64,000 bases of DNA from Hanleya hanleyi (taxonomy: Eukaryota > Mollusca > Polyplacophora > Lepidopleurida > Hanleyidae): NCBI GenBank assembly GCA_036873755.1, contig JAVTVY010051595.1, positions 186,001 to 250,000 on the forward strand, written 5' to 3'. Numbering within the stretch: the stretch's first letter is position 1; every line of letters starts with the position of its first letter. The translations under genes were made by a program, and so were the position numbers. The notes below the pieces were generated by a model. That model was not told where the DNA came from. It did not search any database and was given only the letters and a program-made list of their open reading frames with translations. Below are positions 36,548-47,340 of this stretch, piece by piece.

Positions 36548-36619
36548 CGTTCTATGGTGTAATGGTTAGCACTCTGGAGTCTGCATCCAGCCATCTGAAT
36601 TCAAATCTCGGTAGTACCT
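36548..36619 (+). pseudogene. Decayed tRNA-Gln(CUG)
   Basis: The D arm and anticodon stem match tRNA-Gln closely (GGTGTAATGGTTAGCACTC and CTGGA/TCCAG around CTG). However, the acceptor stem has mismatches including the first pair, the T stem is disturbed, and base 37 is C. It is probably a pseudogene or the head of a SINE rather than a working tRNA. Confidence 0.6.
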
Positions 36620-38280
36620 AATATTTTCTTTTTTCACTCTAACATTTGTTTTCGTTATTTTCCATCGATGCATCTAATTGTACGTCTCATTGAAGATTGG
36701 AAAAGTGTATTTCGTTCTGTTTTTACAGGTTGTTCACATTTAACAAATTCCTCCACAAATTCGACAATTTCGGCGTGGTCTTAAGCTTTCTTACAAAACA
36801 TATTTTATCGATCACTTGCTTAATCCATAAGCCTATTCCCAAAATTATATATCGCAAGCAAACATCCTTCTTTCTCAAGATGGAAGCTATAGCTAATTTC
36901 TGGTGATCCAGTAGACTGAACATTGAACCTGTCACAGATAGTTCGCATCAGCTGTTCCCCAATTTTTCGTGGAAAACGCGCAGGTGTGCGCAGTTCGAGT
37001 AGCCAAGTGTGTCGGCTGCCAAAGGACTAGATAATACAGCCGCTGTGATTGACCACCTAAGAAGAGCCCGCAATACTTGAACCAACCACCTCGCTGGGGG
37101 TCTAATAACACTCCAGCCACCAGTCAGATTTTTGAATCGGATTCGGGGCCTTCGCGCACATCGCCGGAAGTGACATCATTTATAGTAAAATAGATGTTTA
37201 TCGAACATTTCGATTACTTTTCAAGTCTGCATAATACCTCTGTTGACCTAGCGTTAAAAAGAATTATCTGGAGATAATTTTCCCTGTTTATCTGGACAGA
37301 GCATATGAAAGGTAGTTCGCTCATGTGCAACACTAAAGGAGTTGTTCGGCCGAATTCAAACTGAACCGTGCGTTGGTTGGTTTCCCCTATACGTCATAGC
37401 AACGTAGTAAAGGTCAACTTCCGCTATTGGTGGCAGGGATGGTAATGGAGCCTGCGAAATGGAGCATGCGCTGTGGGGAGGTTGTACTTGAACTGGGCTC
37501 TTTATATGCTACAGCGTTTGCCGGAGTATAGCGTAGGGCATAGCAGTGACCTCGGCGACAATGGTGTACAGTTATTAGATTTACAACTATATTCATGCAT
37601 ATAGTCGTTCAGTCATCGTCATACATTGAGGACAGCAAGATGAAAGATAATTCTGTACTATTTGTCTGAAAAAGATACACATTTGATATAATAATGTGAA
37701 AATTAGGAAACAAATTACAGGAAAGACGAAAAAAAGATTATGCTATGAGCCGATTACCATTCGCTGCCGAGCGGAAATCTACGAAGGGACCCGGTTACTG
37801 CCACCAGTGATCATCGAGAAGTTACGAATGAGCCGATTAACGTGGTCGAACTTTGTTACTTGAAATTTGTCCAGGATATTGTAAACAATATCGCCTATAT
37901 ATACTGTGTCATTGTATCAAATCGGGATACTCTCTGAGGAAGCTTGTAGTAAAGCAGAAACGCACATCAGAGCCATGTGATTGTTGGCAGTTTTTACTTT
38001 TTTCAAATCTCTATCTTCACCACTGAAGTTTTCTCGAAAGAATGTGTGACGGTTACCCGAGAATAACTCCCTCGGACGTGACGGTAGTGAACATGATTTT
38101 CGTTTGAAAGTGAAACGGGTGAAAGTTATTGTTATGTGCTGTAAAAATGCTGAAGTTTCATATCATGCGAAATGGTGATTGTCAATTGCTCTAAATTGGA
38201 TTTATTCAAGTTTGAAAACGGTCGAATGTGCTCTTTTGACATTTTAGGGACATTTTCTGAAGGGATTTCCCTTCATATAT
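36620..38280. other. Intergenic stretch
   Basis: Only short, unconvincing ORFs. No repeats I can define. Confidence 0.4.
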
Positions 38281-38383
38281 AAAATATGACATCTCAAACC
38301 AAAACAATTTGTGTGTATTTATTATCACAATGGTTAGTGTTACAATCGGTTGAAATATCTTTCTGGTTTGAGGTGTCATATTT
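38281..38383. mobile_element. Short palindromic MITE, copy 3
   Basis: AAATATGACATCTCAAACCA and complement. A tRNA-like segment (A box TAGTCCAGTTGTTAGGC near 38477, B box AGTTCGATTC near 38541) follows, so it may be part of a larger SINE-like unit. Confidence 0.55.
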
Positions 38384-38874
38384 CATCAAAATTAAAAATT
38401 GTGCAAATGCTTCGCTTGTATTCTACCAGAAACGTTATGTGAGCAAGTAAAAAATGGTTTTCAAGTAGATGTCGTCGTAGTCCAGTTGTTAGGCTGCTCG
38501 CTATAAAACACAGTGTGATGACCAGTTTGTTGAGCTATTAGTTCGATTCACATTTGGATCAGAAAAAAATTTCTTCCTATTTTCTTATTCTTTCTTTCTA
38601 ATATTTAACATTTGGGTTTATTTATGTTATGTGAAACAATCTTCAGTGATATTCAGTTAATAAAATATAGATATAACTGTGTATACACATTTTTGCATTC
38701 AATACTACAACTCGACCCTTATTGCAGCACACTCATAACATGTCCAATTCACCGTAACTGGATGGGGTTAGTTTCATGGGTCAGCAATACTTCCCATGTA
38801 TAAAAAACGAGGGAAACTTCATGTGTATTTTCCTGAACTGTTCTCGTTATATTTAAGAATCATTATAGTGAGCT

Positions 38875-39207
38875 ATGAACAGTAATGTACCATTCAACAA
38901 GTCGAAGTGTGAGTGTTGTCACAAGAATACTCGTCCAGGCCAGACCAGAAAAATATCTGGTTCACAGTTAGAGTGGGTAAAACACAGGAGTGACTTTAAA
39001 GTCAACACTGAGGGACTATTATGCCCTCAATGTAGGGCTATATACTATGTAGATATGAAATCTGCGAACGATGAGACCATCGAAGCGCCTACAGCCGTAG
39101 CCGGTGATGACCAGCCCGAGGCGGGGTCAAGTTCCCGTTGTGTCATATACTATCAGATATTCTACGGCAGTTTCGATTTGCAACATTACAATGACGAAGC
39201 TCATTAA
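38875..39207 (+). CDS. Small protein with two CxxC-type knuckles (110 aa, possibly a first exon)
   Basis: Starts at an ATG and shows CECCHKN near the N-terminus and LCPQCR about 40 residues later, a spacing that could bind zinc. The tail is acidic and then loses character after GSSSR, so a splice donor may lie near 39130. Family not recognised; it could be a host gene or a transposon-derived zinc ribbon. Confidence 0.4.
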   Translation: MNSNVPFNKSKCECCHKNTRPGQTRKISGSQLEWVKHRSDFKVNTEGLLCPQCRAIYYVDMKSANDETIEAPTAVAGDDQPEAGSSSRCVIYYQIFYGSFDLQHYNDEAH

Positions 39208-39945
39208 AAGAAGTTACTTTTGAAACAACAATAATTTCACATAATCGCAAATTATTTAACTAAAAGACGGTTGCGAGTTAATATATGATACATTGAGTAA
39301 TAACTAATCCTTTTGTATTGTTTGAAAATGGGGTAAAACTGGAATTTCGACCGAAACGAATAATTCTGTACGACTGGCCTACAAAAACGTTACTGTCGAG
39401 GAAACCTGTTCATTTAAAAATAGAACGCACCAAAATAGCACAGAGTCGACTGTGCATTTGACGTCATAAATGGCAGCTGGCCCGGCCTGGACACACACGC
39501 CAGTGTCCGAGGGAGTTATTCTCGGGTAACCATCACACATTCTTTCAATAATATATATAATCCTACAGCTGACATGCGGGAGTGTACACGAACATTTGTT
39601 AGTCATTAAAATGATTAGTGAGGGCATGCGCAAACGACAATTATTTGGAATTGTGTGTTGTAAAAACAAAATATGTATGATATGTTGTATCGCGGAAAAC
39701 TCCATAAACATTATAGCCACGAACGATTATTACTTTCTATGCATGTGCATTTTAAGTTTTATGTAAGATCACGAATGCAGGTTGTCGTGTTTCCGGCGCA
39801 AGTTGGATGTCTGATAGAACAAGACGGCGACATGTAGATACAGACAAAGCGAAACGTTTTTTTGTCTAAATTCAGGCTGGCATACAACTCCCGTTTTATT
39901 CATGACATTTTGTTTATTATTCAGATTCACGATGTTTTCCGCCAG
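39208..39945. other. Intergenic stretch
   Basis: Nothing recognisable. Confidence 0.35.
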
Positions 39946-39949
39946 CATT

Positions 39950-40085
39950 CATGTATACTATGATTGTCCTTTTGAATTTGGTGCTAATACTGTTACATGG
40001 AATATGGAATAGGTCTTTGGATTGTGGACGCAGATATTCTCTAATGGACGACGGCTGGATTATGAATGACGGACTAGACGCTTGT
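39950..40085 (-). mobile_element. Copy of the hairpin-MITE family
   Basis: Shares AATTTGGTGCTAATACTGTT, the GGTCTTTGGATTGTGGACGC block and GGACGACGGCTGGATTATGA with the insertion in the Polinton PolB gene at 62268-62465. Its right end sits directly against a reverse-transcriptase fragment. Confidence 0.7.
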
Positions 40086-40420
40086 AATTTACAAAAATGA
40101 AGCGGGCCTTCTCTCGCGTCGACTTTACGACAAAAGAGATGATTACAATTTCTACATCGTAAACTATCCCTATCTGGACAATAATATACCAGAGGGGACT
40201 GCATATGGCGTATACATATCTCGCCTAGTTGCATTTGATAGATCCTGTGTTAAATGTGACGATTGTATTCAACGTCACAAAACATTATTGCAAAAACTTT
40301 TAAAACAGGGCTATGTTATCAAGCGCCTTCACTCGAAGTTTCTCAAATTTGGTGATACATATCGCATGCCGATAGCAAAATACGAGCGTAGCGTGCAAGA
40401 TCTATGGCGGTACGTTTCGT
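40086..40420 (+). pseudogene. C-terminal fragment of a reverse transcriptase ORF
   Basis: The plus-strand frame reads RLYDKRDDYNFYIVNYPYL, then AYGVYISRLVAFDRSC, then LLQKLLKQGYVIKRL, and ends at TAA near 40420. This tail is familiar from a family of retroelement RTs in marine invertebrates. The catalytic domains are missing. Confidence 0.6.
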
Positions 40421-40544
40421 AACTAATTCCGCTTAACCCTGGACTAGGGGCCATATGAACCTATGTTTTTCAAGATCTTCATAGTGTTAATATGAACAGT
40501 CGCAATCAAAGCGTAACGGAGATACACCAGACTAGATAACGACT

Positions 40545-40800
40545 TCACAACGTATATCATATGGATTAAGAATACTGATCAGCGATACCGATTTGATATT
40601 TTTTGAAAATCATGATGTCTTGCTGGCATCATTGAAAACTGTTGACCGCTTCGGTCTTGCAAGAAACTAGCCTAGTTGTATGTATACTATGATTTATCAT
40701 TTTAATTTGGTGCTAACGTTATTATATGCATTAGGTCTTTGGATTATGGACGTGTAAATTCTTCAATGGACGCCGGCTGAATATTGAATGACGCAACACA
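40545..40800 (-). mobile_element. Further copy of the hairpin-MITE family
   Basis: Contains ACTGATCAGCGATACCGATT, the GCATCATTGAAAACTGTTGA block and the GGACGCCGGCTGAATATTGA end, as in 19662-20012. Confidence 0.7.
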
Positions 40801-40979
40801 GCGACTGGTGTGTCTTTCGACAACAGCTATAGAGAATCTTTGTACGAGGCAGGAACGCGGCGACTGGTGGTGTCTATAGACAACAGCTATAGAGAAATTC
40901 TTTGTACAAGACAGAACTGTCTGTTGAAGGTCCAGAGTTTCATTGGCTCCAACAGAGCGGGGACTTTAAAATGGTTCTT

Positions 40980-43100
40980 GCTTCTTTTCTCCGTGTATGT
41001 ACGGGGATGTCTGTTTGAATTTTCCGCAAGCGATAACCTCCAAACGCTTTGTTGGATTCTTCCGAAATTCGACAGACGCCAGTTCGTATTGCATTCCAGC
41101 AACATCTGCCTGAAGGTGGCGCCATTGGTTCAAAATGATTCTTGCTTTGTACGTCCGTGTATGTCCGTGGATGTCTGTTTCAATTCCAAACGCTTTGTTG
41201 GATTCTTCCGAAATTCGGCATACGCATTCCTTGCGAGAAGACACCAGTTGGTGTTGCATTTCAGCAACATCTGCCTGAAGGTGGCGCCACTGGGTCAAAA
41301 TGGGTCTTGCTTCTTTGTGTCCGTGGATTTCCGTTTAAATTTTTCGCAAGCGATAACGTCCTAACGCTTTGTCGGATTCTTCCGAAATTCGGCATACGCA
41401 TTCCTTGCGACAAGACGCCGGTTGCTACTGCATTTCAGCAACATCTGCATGAAGGTGGTGCCACTGAGTTTCGCTTCTTCGTGTCTGTTTCAGTTCATAG
41501 ATGTCAGGATAACTTCCAAATGCTTTAGCGGATTCCTCTGAAATTTGGCATATAAATTCCTTGTGACAAGACGCCAGTTGGTATTACATTTCAGCAACAT
41601 CGGTCTGACGGTGGCACCACTGGGTCAAAATCGGTCTTGCTTCTTTGTGTCCGTGGATGTACGTTTAAATTTTTCGCAAGCGATAACGTTCAAACGCTTT
41701 GTCGGATTCTCTCGAAATTCGGCATACGCATTCCTTGCGACAAGACACCGGCTGCTATTGCATTTCAGCAACATCTGCCTGAAAGTGTCGCCACTGGGTC
41801 TCGCTTCTTCATGTCCGTTCCTGTCCGTGGATGTCGGTTCAAATTCTTTGCAAGCGATAACTTCCAAACGCTTTTTTGGATTCTCCCGAAATTCGACATA
41901 CGCATTCCTTGCGACAAGATGCCGGTTGCTACTACTGCATTTCAGCAACGTCTACCTGGAGGTGGTGCCACTGAGTTTCGCTTCTTCATGTCCGTTTCAA
42001 TTCATGGATATCAGGATAACTTCCAAATGCTTTGTCGGATTCCTCTGAAATTTGCCATATACATTCCTTGTGACCAGACGTGGGTTGATATTCCGTTTTA
42101 GCAAGATCCACCTGAAGGTGGCACCACTGGGTCTTGTTCCAATCTTTTGTGCATGTCCGTGGTTGTCCACTCAAATTCTTCACAAGCGATAACTTCCAAA
42201 TGCTTTTTCGAATTTCTTCGATATTTGGCATATATATTCCTTGTGACAAGATGTTGATTGGCATTGCATTTCAGAAACATCTGTTTGTAGGTGATGCCAC
42301 TAGAGTTCTTTCGGTTCTTTTGTGCTGCAAGCGATAACTTTGAAACGTTTTGAATTGAGTTTCGCCCACTTGCACATACAGGTAGCGCCACCTGGTGACC
42401 ACTTCTAAATTTGGTTTCCGGGCAATAACTTGAGAACTGCTCATCGAATTCTTCCCAAATCTGGCATGCATTCATTGTACCTTGAAATGAGATGTTGCTT
42501 CTGCTTACAGATGAAGCTACCTGGTGACACAATCTGAAATTTAACTTGAGAACTGCATGCTCATCGGATTCTTCTCAAATTTAGCATGCATGTACCATGT
42601 CAGGGGATGTTGCATGGGATTGCCTTTCACTCACTTGCACTTACAGGTGGCGCCACCTGGTGGCAAAATCCCAAATTTGTTTCCCGGTAATACCATGACA
42701 AGAGATTGCGTTTCGCCCACTTGCACGTACATGTGGCGCCACCTGGTGTTAAAATCAAAATTTGTTTTCGGCAATTAACTTGAGAACTGCTCATCGGTAT
42801 TTCCTCAAATTTAGCATGCATGTACCACGCCAGGAGAGGTTGCGTTTGATTGCCTCTCGCTCACTTGTACTTACAGGTGGCGCCACTTGGTGACAAATTA
42901 CCAAATTTGTTTCCGGGTAATAACTTGAGAACTGCTAATCAGATTCTTCTTAAATTTGGTATGCATATACCATGACATATGATGTCGCTTGGGATTGCGT
43001 TCCGCCCACTTGGACCTACAGGTGGCTCGTGCCACCTCGTGCCAAAATCTAAATTTGATTTCGATCATCGGATTCTTCTGCAATTTCGTATGCAGATACC
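40980..43100 (+). repeat. Divergent satellite, period about 156-177 bp
   Basis: AACATCTGCCTGAAGGTGGC-type anchors fall at about 41101, 41266, 41440, 41596, 41770, 41947, 42103 and 42276, followed by more divergent units with CAGGTGGCGCCACCTGGTG at 42640, 42720, 42870 and 43010. Other shared parts are CGCAAGCGATAAC, GATTCTTCCGAAATTCGGCA and CCTTGCGACAAGACG. Open frames over it are by-products. The last unit is cut by the Polinton end at 43,104. Confidence 0.85.
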
Positions 43101-43103
43101 ATG

Positions 43104-43870
43104 AGTAGTATACAAAGCGTAAAACGGCACCAATTGACCTCAGAAATTTGCATATGACCTTTGTGACGTCACGCGTCAGCCAATCAGAAGCGAATATTGA
43201 TGTCACGTGGGGTGTGGTTGTATGGTGGTGGGAGGTGGGTGCAAGATGGCGGCCTGTGTGGTGGGAGGTGGATGCAAGATGGCGGCCTGTGTGGTGGGAG
43301 GTGGGTGCAAGATGGCGGCGTGTGGTTGTATGGTGGTGGGAGGTGGGTGCAAGATGGCGGCGTGTGGTTGTATGGTGGTGGGAGGTGGGTGCAAGATGGC
43401 GGCGTGTGGTTGTATGGTGGTGGGAGGTGGGTGCAAGATGGCGGCGTGTGGTTGTATGGTGGTGGGAGGTGGGTGCAAGATGGCGGCCTGTGGTTGGGTG
43501 GTGGGAGATGGGTGCAAGTTGGCGGCATGTGGTTGGTGGTGGGAGGTGGGTGCAAGATGGCGGCTGTGGTTGTATGGTGGTGGGAGGTGGGTGCAAGATG
43601 GCGGCCTGTGGTTGTATGGTGGTGGGAGGTGGGTGCAAGATGGCGGCCTGTGGTTGTATGGTGGTGGGAGGTGGGTGCAAGATGGCGGCCTGTGGTTGTA
43701 TGGTGGTGGGAGGTGGGTGCAAGATGGCGGATTGTAGAAAAACGTATAAAAGGAGTCGATTTTTAGGGAAGGGGTGTATTCATTGCACTACTTTTGCGGA
43801 GCACTGTGACTTACCTGACCTGACCAGCCTCCCTGCCTGCCTACCTGCCTGCCTGCTTCACCTCTAGTCA
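43104..43870 (+). repeat. Left terminal inverted repeat of the Polinton
   Basis: A unique outer segment of about 110 bp (with TGACGTCACGCGTCAGCCAA) is followed by a tandem array at 43230-43735 of 42-bp units, with some shortened to 33 or so. There are 13 units, each carrying AAGATGGCGGC (one variant AAGTTGGCGGC). The array is followed by a TATA segment and a CCTG-rich stretch. All are mirrored at the right end. Confidence 0.92.
43745..43752 (+). promoter_or_regulatory. TATA box in the left TIR
   Basis: TATAAAAG lies directly inside the repeat array and points inward to the CARD gene, about 150 bp before its first ATG. The same sequence is mirrored at 63306-63313. Confidence 0.6.
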
Positions 43871-43897
43871 GTCATCCAGCCTGCTTGCCTGTTTTGT

Positions 43898-44419
43898 ATG
43901 AGCTGTGGAGAACCATTTACTTTTTTTGATTTTACCAGTGCAAATTCAACAGACCATTACGCCGTATTAGTTATTCACCAGCCTGATCCCACAGTCATGG
44001 AGGCAGCCCAGCTAGCGAAGTTTCGAAAGTACCGTGTTCGCCTCATTGATGAAATACAGCATGTGGCTGAACTATGTAATTTCCTTATGCAGGAAAACAT
44101 ACTCGTGAAAGAGGGTGTGGAAAATATCATGGCGGAGAAAACCCCTTCAGCACAAAACAGAGCTCTCATCGACTGTCTACTGCGCCGTGGCCCTTCTGCA
44201 TTTCTAGTCTTGGTGGCGGGGTTGAAGATCACGGGAAATGACGAACTAGCAGATCTACTTGAAGCCGACGACGTTATACAAGATGATGATATCTTAGTGA
44301 TGGATACCACCGAAGAGCGTACAGCTAGCAAACGTACGCACACTACCCCAGAGAGTACACCTACCAAACGCGTTGGACGCCCCCAAACGCCCCCGACTAA
44401 CACCGTTAGAAATACCTGA
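43898..44419 (+). CDS. CARD-domain protein (173 aa)
   Basis: Residues about 34-120 fit a death-fold CARD: a first helix FRKYRVRLIDEI, then ELCNFLMQENILVKEGVENI, then ALIDCLLRRGPSAFLVLVAGL and a final helix NDELADLLE. CARDs mediate like-with-like contacts in apoptosis and inflammasome signalling; a mobile virus-like element carrying one suggests interference with host death or innate signalling, which is inference. The C-terminal 50 residues are acidic and then Thr/Pro/Arg-rich. The second ATG (43997, GTCATGG) has the better context and would start exactly at the CARD. The last 119 nt overlap the next frame (+1), and the ORF ends ACC-TGA-G. Confidence 0.7.
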   Translation: MSCGEPFTFFDFTSANSTDHYAVLVIHQPDPTVMEAAQLAKFRKYRVRLIDEIQHVAELCNFLMQENILVKEGVENIMAEKTPSAQNRALIDCLLRRGPSAFLVLVAGLKITGNDELADLLEADDVIQDDDILVMDTTEERTASKRTHTTPESTPTKRVGRPQTPPTNTVRNT

Positions 44420-44483
44420 GTCAGTGATTGAGGAGCCAGTAGTACCCCAGCAAGTGCCTGTGAAAGAAGAAGTGCAACTTCCT

Positions 44484-45184
44484 ATGTCTGTCCAGGAGAT
44501 CAATAACCTCATCCAGCAAGCCTACCAGGCAGCCCACACGGACATTTGGGAGCTCTCACCCTATTTAACTGTGAGTGTGAAAGACGAAGAAGTGCATTTT
44601 AATGCAGCGGGCTTTAACGACAGACCCAGTAGGCATATTGCCATGACCTTAGTCACCTGGCAAAAACTGGAGACCCTTGATTACGCCATCGATGCGGTTA
44701 TTCGCGACCAGGGAAATGACGAAGCGAAATTTTTTGTGGGTGACGACACCTTTGTGAGCTGTGCTTATTTCAACGACCAGCTCCTGGTGCATATTCGTAA
44801 ATGGAAAATGCGGTTAGATACGCAAGAGCTTGTTGCTTGTCCTCAGGGCGTCACCTTGAAATTAACGGCCTGGCGGAAGTTGCAGAGTCTCGCAAGTACA
44901 ATTCGTCAAGCTCTAGTCTACCAGGTGTCTCACTATATTTATCAGAAGTACATCGACACAGTCCTGGATCTCATCAGACCTCAAATTCCACAGGACACTA
45001 GTGTACCCTCATACGCACTGATCACTGAAGCACTACAGGCTGTGACCGAGACGCAAATTGCCCTGGGAGTGGAAGCTGGCTGTCCTCCCAAAATTCCACG
45101 TGAAGAGATTATTACCTACATCTACGTGCACCAGGGACGGAAAGACGATGATGAATTCAAACAAGTCTTGTTGGCGAACTATTG
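44484..45184 (+). CDS. PC4-like single-strand DNA-binding protein
   Basis: The frame is open from 44301, but the first ATG is 44484; upstream codons in this frame look coding (an APKRPRL basic patch followed by an acidic Val/Pro stretch), so expression by frameshift from the CARD frame, by splicing or by a non-ATG start is possible. Two PC4-type halves are seen: one ending in MTLVTWQKLETLDYAI, and one running FFVGDDTFVSCAYFN, LLVHIRKWKMRL and GVTLKLTAWRKLQSL. This matches the strand order and W-x-x-L helix of the transcription coactivator PC4/p15. A role in replication or transcription is inferred. Similar halves occur at 50704 and 51473. Confidence 0.55.
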
Positions 45185-46300
45185 AACAATCAGAACAAGT
45201 GTTGAAAAACATTTTACCGTATTCCTACACACATTTATTGAAGTGGCTTGAGAGCGTATAATTGTATTAAAAATTCATAGTTTTTTACTGTTAATTGTAT
45301 TAAAAAATTCAATACTCATATATAATTGTATTAAAATTCAATACCCTTGTGAACACGTTCATTCTATTTGTGTTAATAAAAATAGTAGAAAATTAAAAAA
45401 TGCTTGTTAGTGTTCATTGGACCCTTCGGCCACCGCGCATGCGCAGAATGACCCTAATTTAACCCCACACCCAGCCCGTCAGATGCCTCTTCACATAAGC
45501 TTCACATCGATACCTCACTCCACCCCATCGGTCCACTAGGGGCTTCCCTAGATCCAAAACGTCTATTTTCATACCCTTCGGCCACCGCGCATGCGCAGAA
45601 TGACCCTAATTCAACCCCACACCCAGTCCATCAGATGCCCCTTCACGTAAGCTTCAATTTGATACCTCACTCGACCCACTACCTCCAAAAAATAAAAAAA
45701 ATGAATGTTCATATCCGAAAAGGGTATGAAAATAAAGTTACTCTCGTCCAATCAACACCTAGCCCATTAGATGCCCCTTCATGAATGCTTCACATTGATA
45801 CCTCACTCGACCCCATTGCACCATTAGGGGCTCCCCTAGCTCCAAAAAGGTTATTTATTTTCGGATATGAACATTTCTTTTTTTATTTTTATTTTTTTTT
45901 ATTTTGGGGGGAGTGGGTCGAGTGAGGTATCAAATTGAAGCTTAGGTGAAGGGACATCTGATGGCCTGGGTGTGGGGTTGAATTAGGGTTATTCTGCGCA
46001 TGCGCGGCGGCCGAAGGGTATGAAAATAGCCTTTTTTGGAGCTAGGGGAGCCCCTAATGGTGCAATGGAGTCGAGTGAGGTATCAATGTGAAGCATTCAT
46101 GAAGGGGCATCTAATGGACTGGGTGTGGGGTTGAAATAATCCTTTTTTTTCAATAATTTCAATTTTTAGTTTTTCAATAATTTCAAAAAAAAATTAAAAA
46201 AATTTAAAAAAAAAAAATTTCTTTGAGGAGAGGATGATGGGCGTTGGTGTTAATTTTTGTGCTTTTTTGATAGAAGTTTCCTCTTCCGGAAAGATGGGGT
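45185..46300. repeat. Direct and inverted repeat block between convergent Polinton genes
   Basis: Units with CACCGCGCATGCGCAGAATG, CAACCCCACACCCAG and GATACCTCACTCGACCC occur at 45418-45575, 45574-45710 and (shorter) 45750-45870. They recur inverted at 45905-46025 and 46030-46135. No ORF. T-rich and A-rich tracts follow (46140-46220). Confidence 0.75.
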
Positions 46301-46316
46301 GGCCCTGAAAAGGGCC
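46276..46316 (-). terminator. Histone-type 3' end: stem-loop plus purine-rich downstream element
   Basis: On the minus strand the sequence is CAAA, then GGCCCTTTTCAGGGCC (46316-46301), then ACCCCATCTTTCC and GGAAGAGGAAAC. The 6-bp stem, TTTC loop, upstream CAAA, downstream ACC-CA and the purine block 13 nt further on all match metazoan replication-dependent histone mRNA 3' ends. It lies 19 nt after the stop codon of the RING gene. Confidence 0.8.
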
Positions 46317-46335
46317 TTTGAAAGTGTTACGACAC

Positions 46336-47172
46336 TTATGCGCGGTAGATTCTTTTTATTCCACCCACATGCTTCCTGCAGATTGGACACTTGATTTTTA
46401 AATGGTTTTCACCTGCTTCAACGCAGTGGCACATGTCTCCTACACACGTCAGCGTGACCCAACAATCTTTACAGATGCATAAATGCCCACACGGTAATAC
46501 AGCGTACAAGCTCTCTTCATCCGTACAGACACTACACCTTGATATTTTTTCTTCTTTATGTAGTTGTTTGTTCTGTCTGGAAATCTCCGCTTCCATGACA
46601 TTCATGTCTTCCCGCATGGCGTTAATCCGTTCGTTGAGGCGGGTTACTTCGGCTTCGCCCCAAGAGCATGGTTGTGGTGGTGTTTCTGCAGCCGAAGTCG
46701 TTATACTGGGAGTTTCGGCAGGCGACGTTGTTGCAAGTCTATTGCTATTTAACCATGCAACGTCTTCAGCCGAAGTCGTTATACTGGGAGTTTCGGCAGG
46801 CGACGTCGTTGTTGTAGTTGTTGGAGGTCTATTGCTATTTAACCATGCAAGGTCTTGTCCGTTTTCCTCATCAGTTATATCGTCGTCGCTTTCTTCTTCT
46901 ATGACCACCATCCTGCTAATTTCTTCGTCTTGTTGTTGACTTAGCCTTTGCAACCGTCCATCTTCTTCTGCCATTACATCTCGCCGGAGTTGTTCCAGTT
47001 CTTCTGTACTTCGTCTTATCATGGCTTCGTCTTCCAAAACCCGCTGAAAGCTTGTAATTATGGTTATTCCACCATCCTCTTCACTGCTAATCATCTCTGT
47101 GTGTTCTGTAGCAGCATTTCTAGGATCTCTAGGGGGGTGGTGGGTGAACAGTGGTCGTCTTCTTGTACTCAT
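46336..47172 (-). CDS. C-terminal RING-finger protein with coiled coil (278 aa)
   Basis: The N-terminal 100 residues are acidic and helical (EELEQLRRDVMAEEDGRLQR). A Thr/Ser/Pro stretch follows, containing an internal duplication (AWLNSNR ... SPAETPSITTSA, twice). Then comes a coiled coil (TRLNERINAMREDMNVMEAE) and a C-terminal RING (CSVCTDEE, CGHLCICKDCW, CPICRK) that should bind two zincs and act as a ubiquitin E3 ligase. Adintovirus-like elements often carry RING proteins of this kind; targets are unknown. A TATAAATA box lies at 47217-47210, 38 bp upstream, and a histone-type stem-loop directly follows the stop. Confidence 0.85.
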   Translation of the reverse strand: MSTRRRPLFTHHPPRDPRNAATEHTEMISSEEDGGITIITSFQRVLEDEAMIRRSTEELEQLRRDVMAEEDGRLQRLSQQQDEEISRMVVIEEESDDDITDEENGQDLAWLNSNRPPTTTTTTSPAETPSITTSAEDVAWLNSNRLATTSPAETPSITTSAAETPPQPCSWGEAEVTRLNERINAMREDMNVMEAEISRQNKQLHKEEKISRCSVCTDEESLYAVLPCGHLCICKDCWVTLTCVGDMCHCVEAGENHLKIKCPICRKHVGGIKRIYRA

Positions 47173-47209
47173 GATTGTATTTGTGAATAAATGTCAATAT
47201 ACTACACGT

Positions 47210-47217
47210 TATTTATA
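47210..47217 (-). promoter_or_regulatory. TATA box of the leftward RING gene
   Basis: TATAAATA on the minus strand, 38 bp before the ATG at 47172. Confidence 0.6.
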
Positions 47218-47224
47218 GTCTAGT

Positions 47225-47312
47225 CGGCTGTGTGTGGTGGGAGGTGGGTGCAAGATGGCGGCCTGTGGTTGTATGGTGGTGGGAGATGGGTGCAAGATGG
47301 CGGCCGGTGTCA
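47225..47312 (+). repeat. Internal copies of the TIR repeat with two AAGATGGCGGC cores
   Basis: Two units of the same 42-bp family as the TIR array sit between the divergent promoters of the two RING genes. Confidence 0.8.
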
Positions 47313-47340
47313 GTCAGTGCAATATGGTGGTATCTGCTAA

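Noticed and set aside
40810..42101. Overlapping ORFs over the satellite at 41-42 kb
   Set aside because: They follow the repeat period, shift frame between units and resemble each other only through the DNA repeat.
43148..43867. Long ORFs in several frames over the left TIR (and 63287-63816 at the right)
   Set aside because: They arise because the tandem unit is 42 bp, a multiple of three; the peptides are pure repeat products and the region is promoter-proximal TIR.
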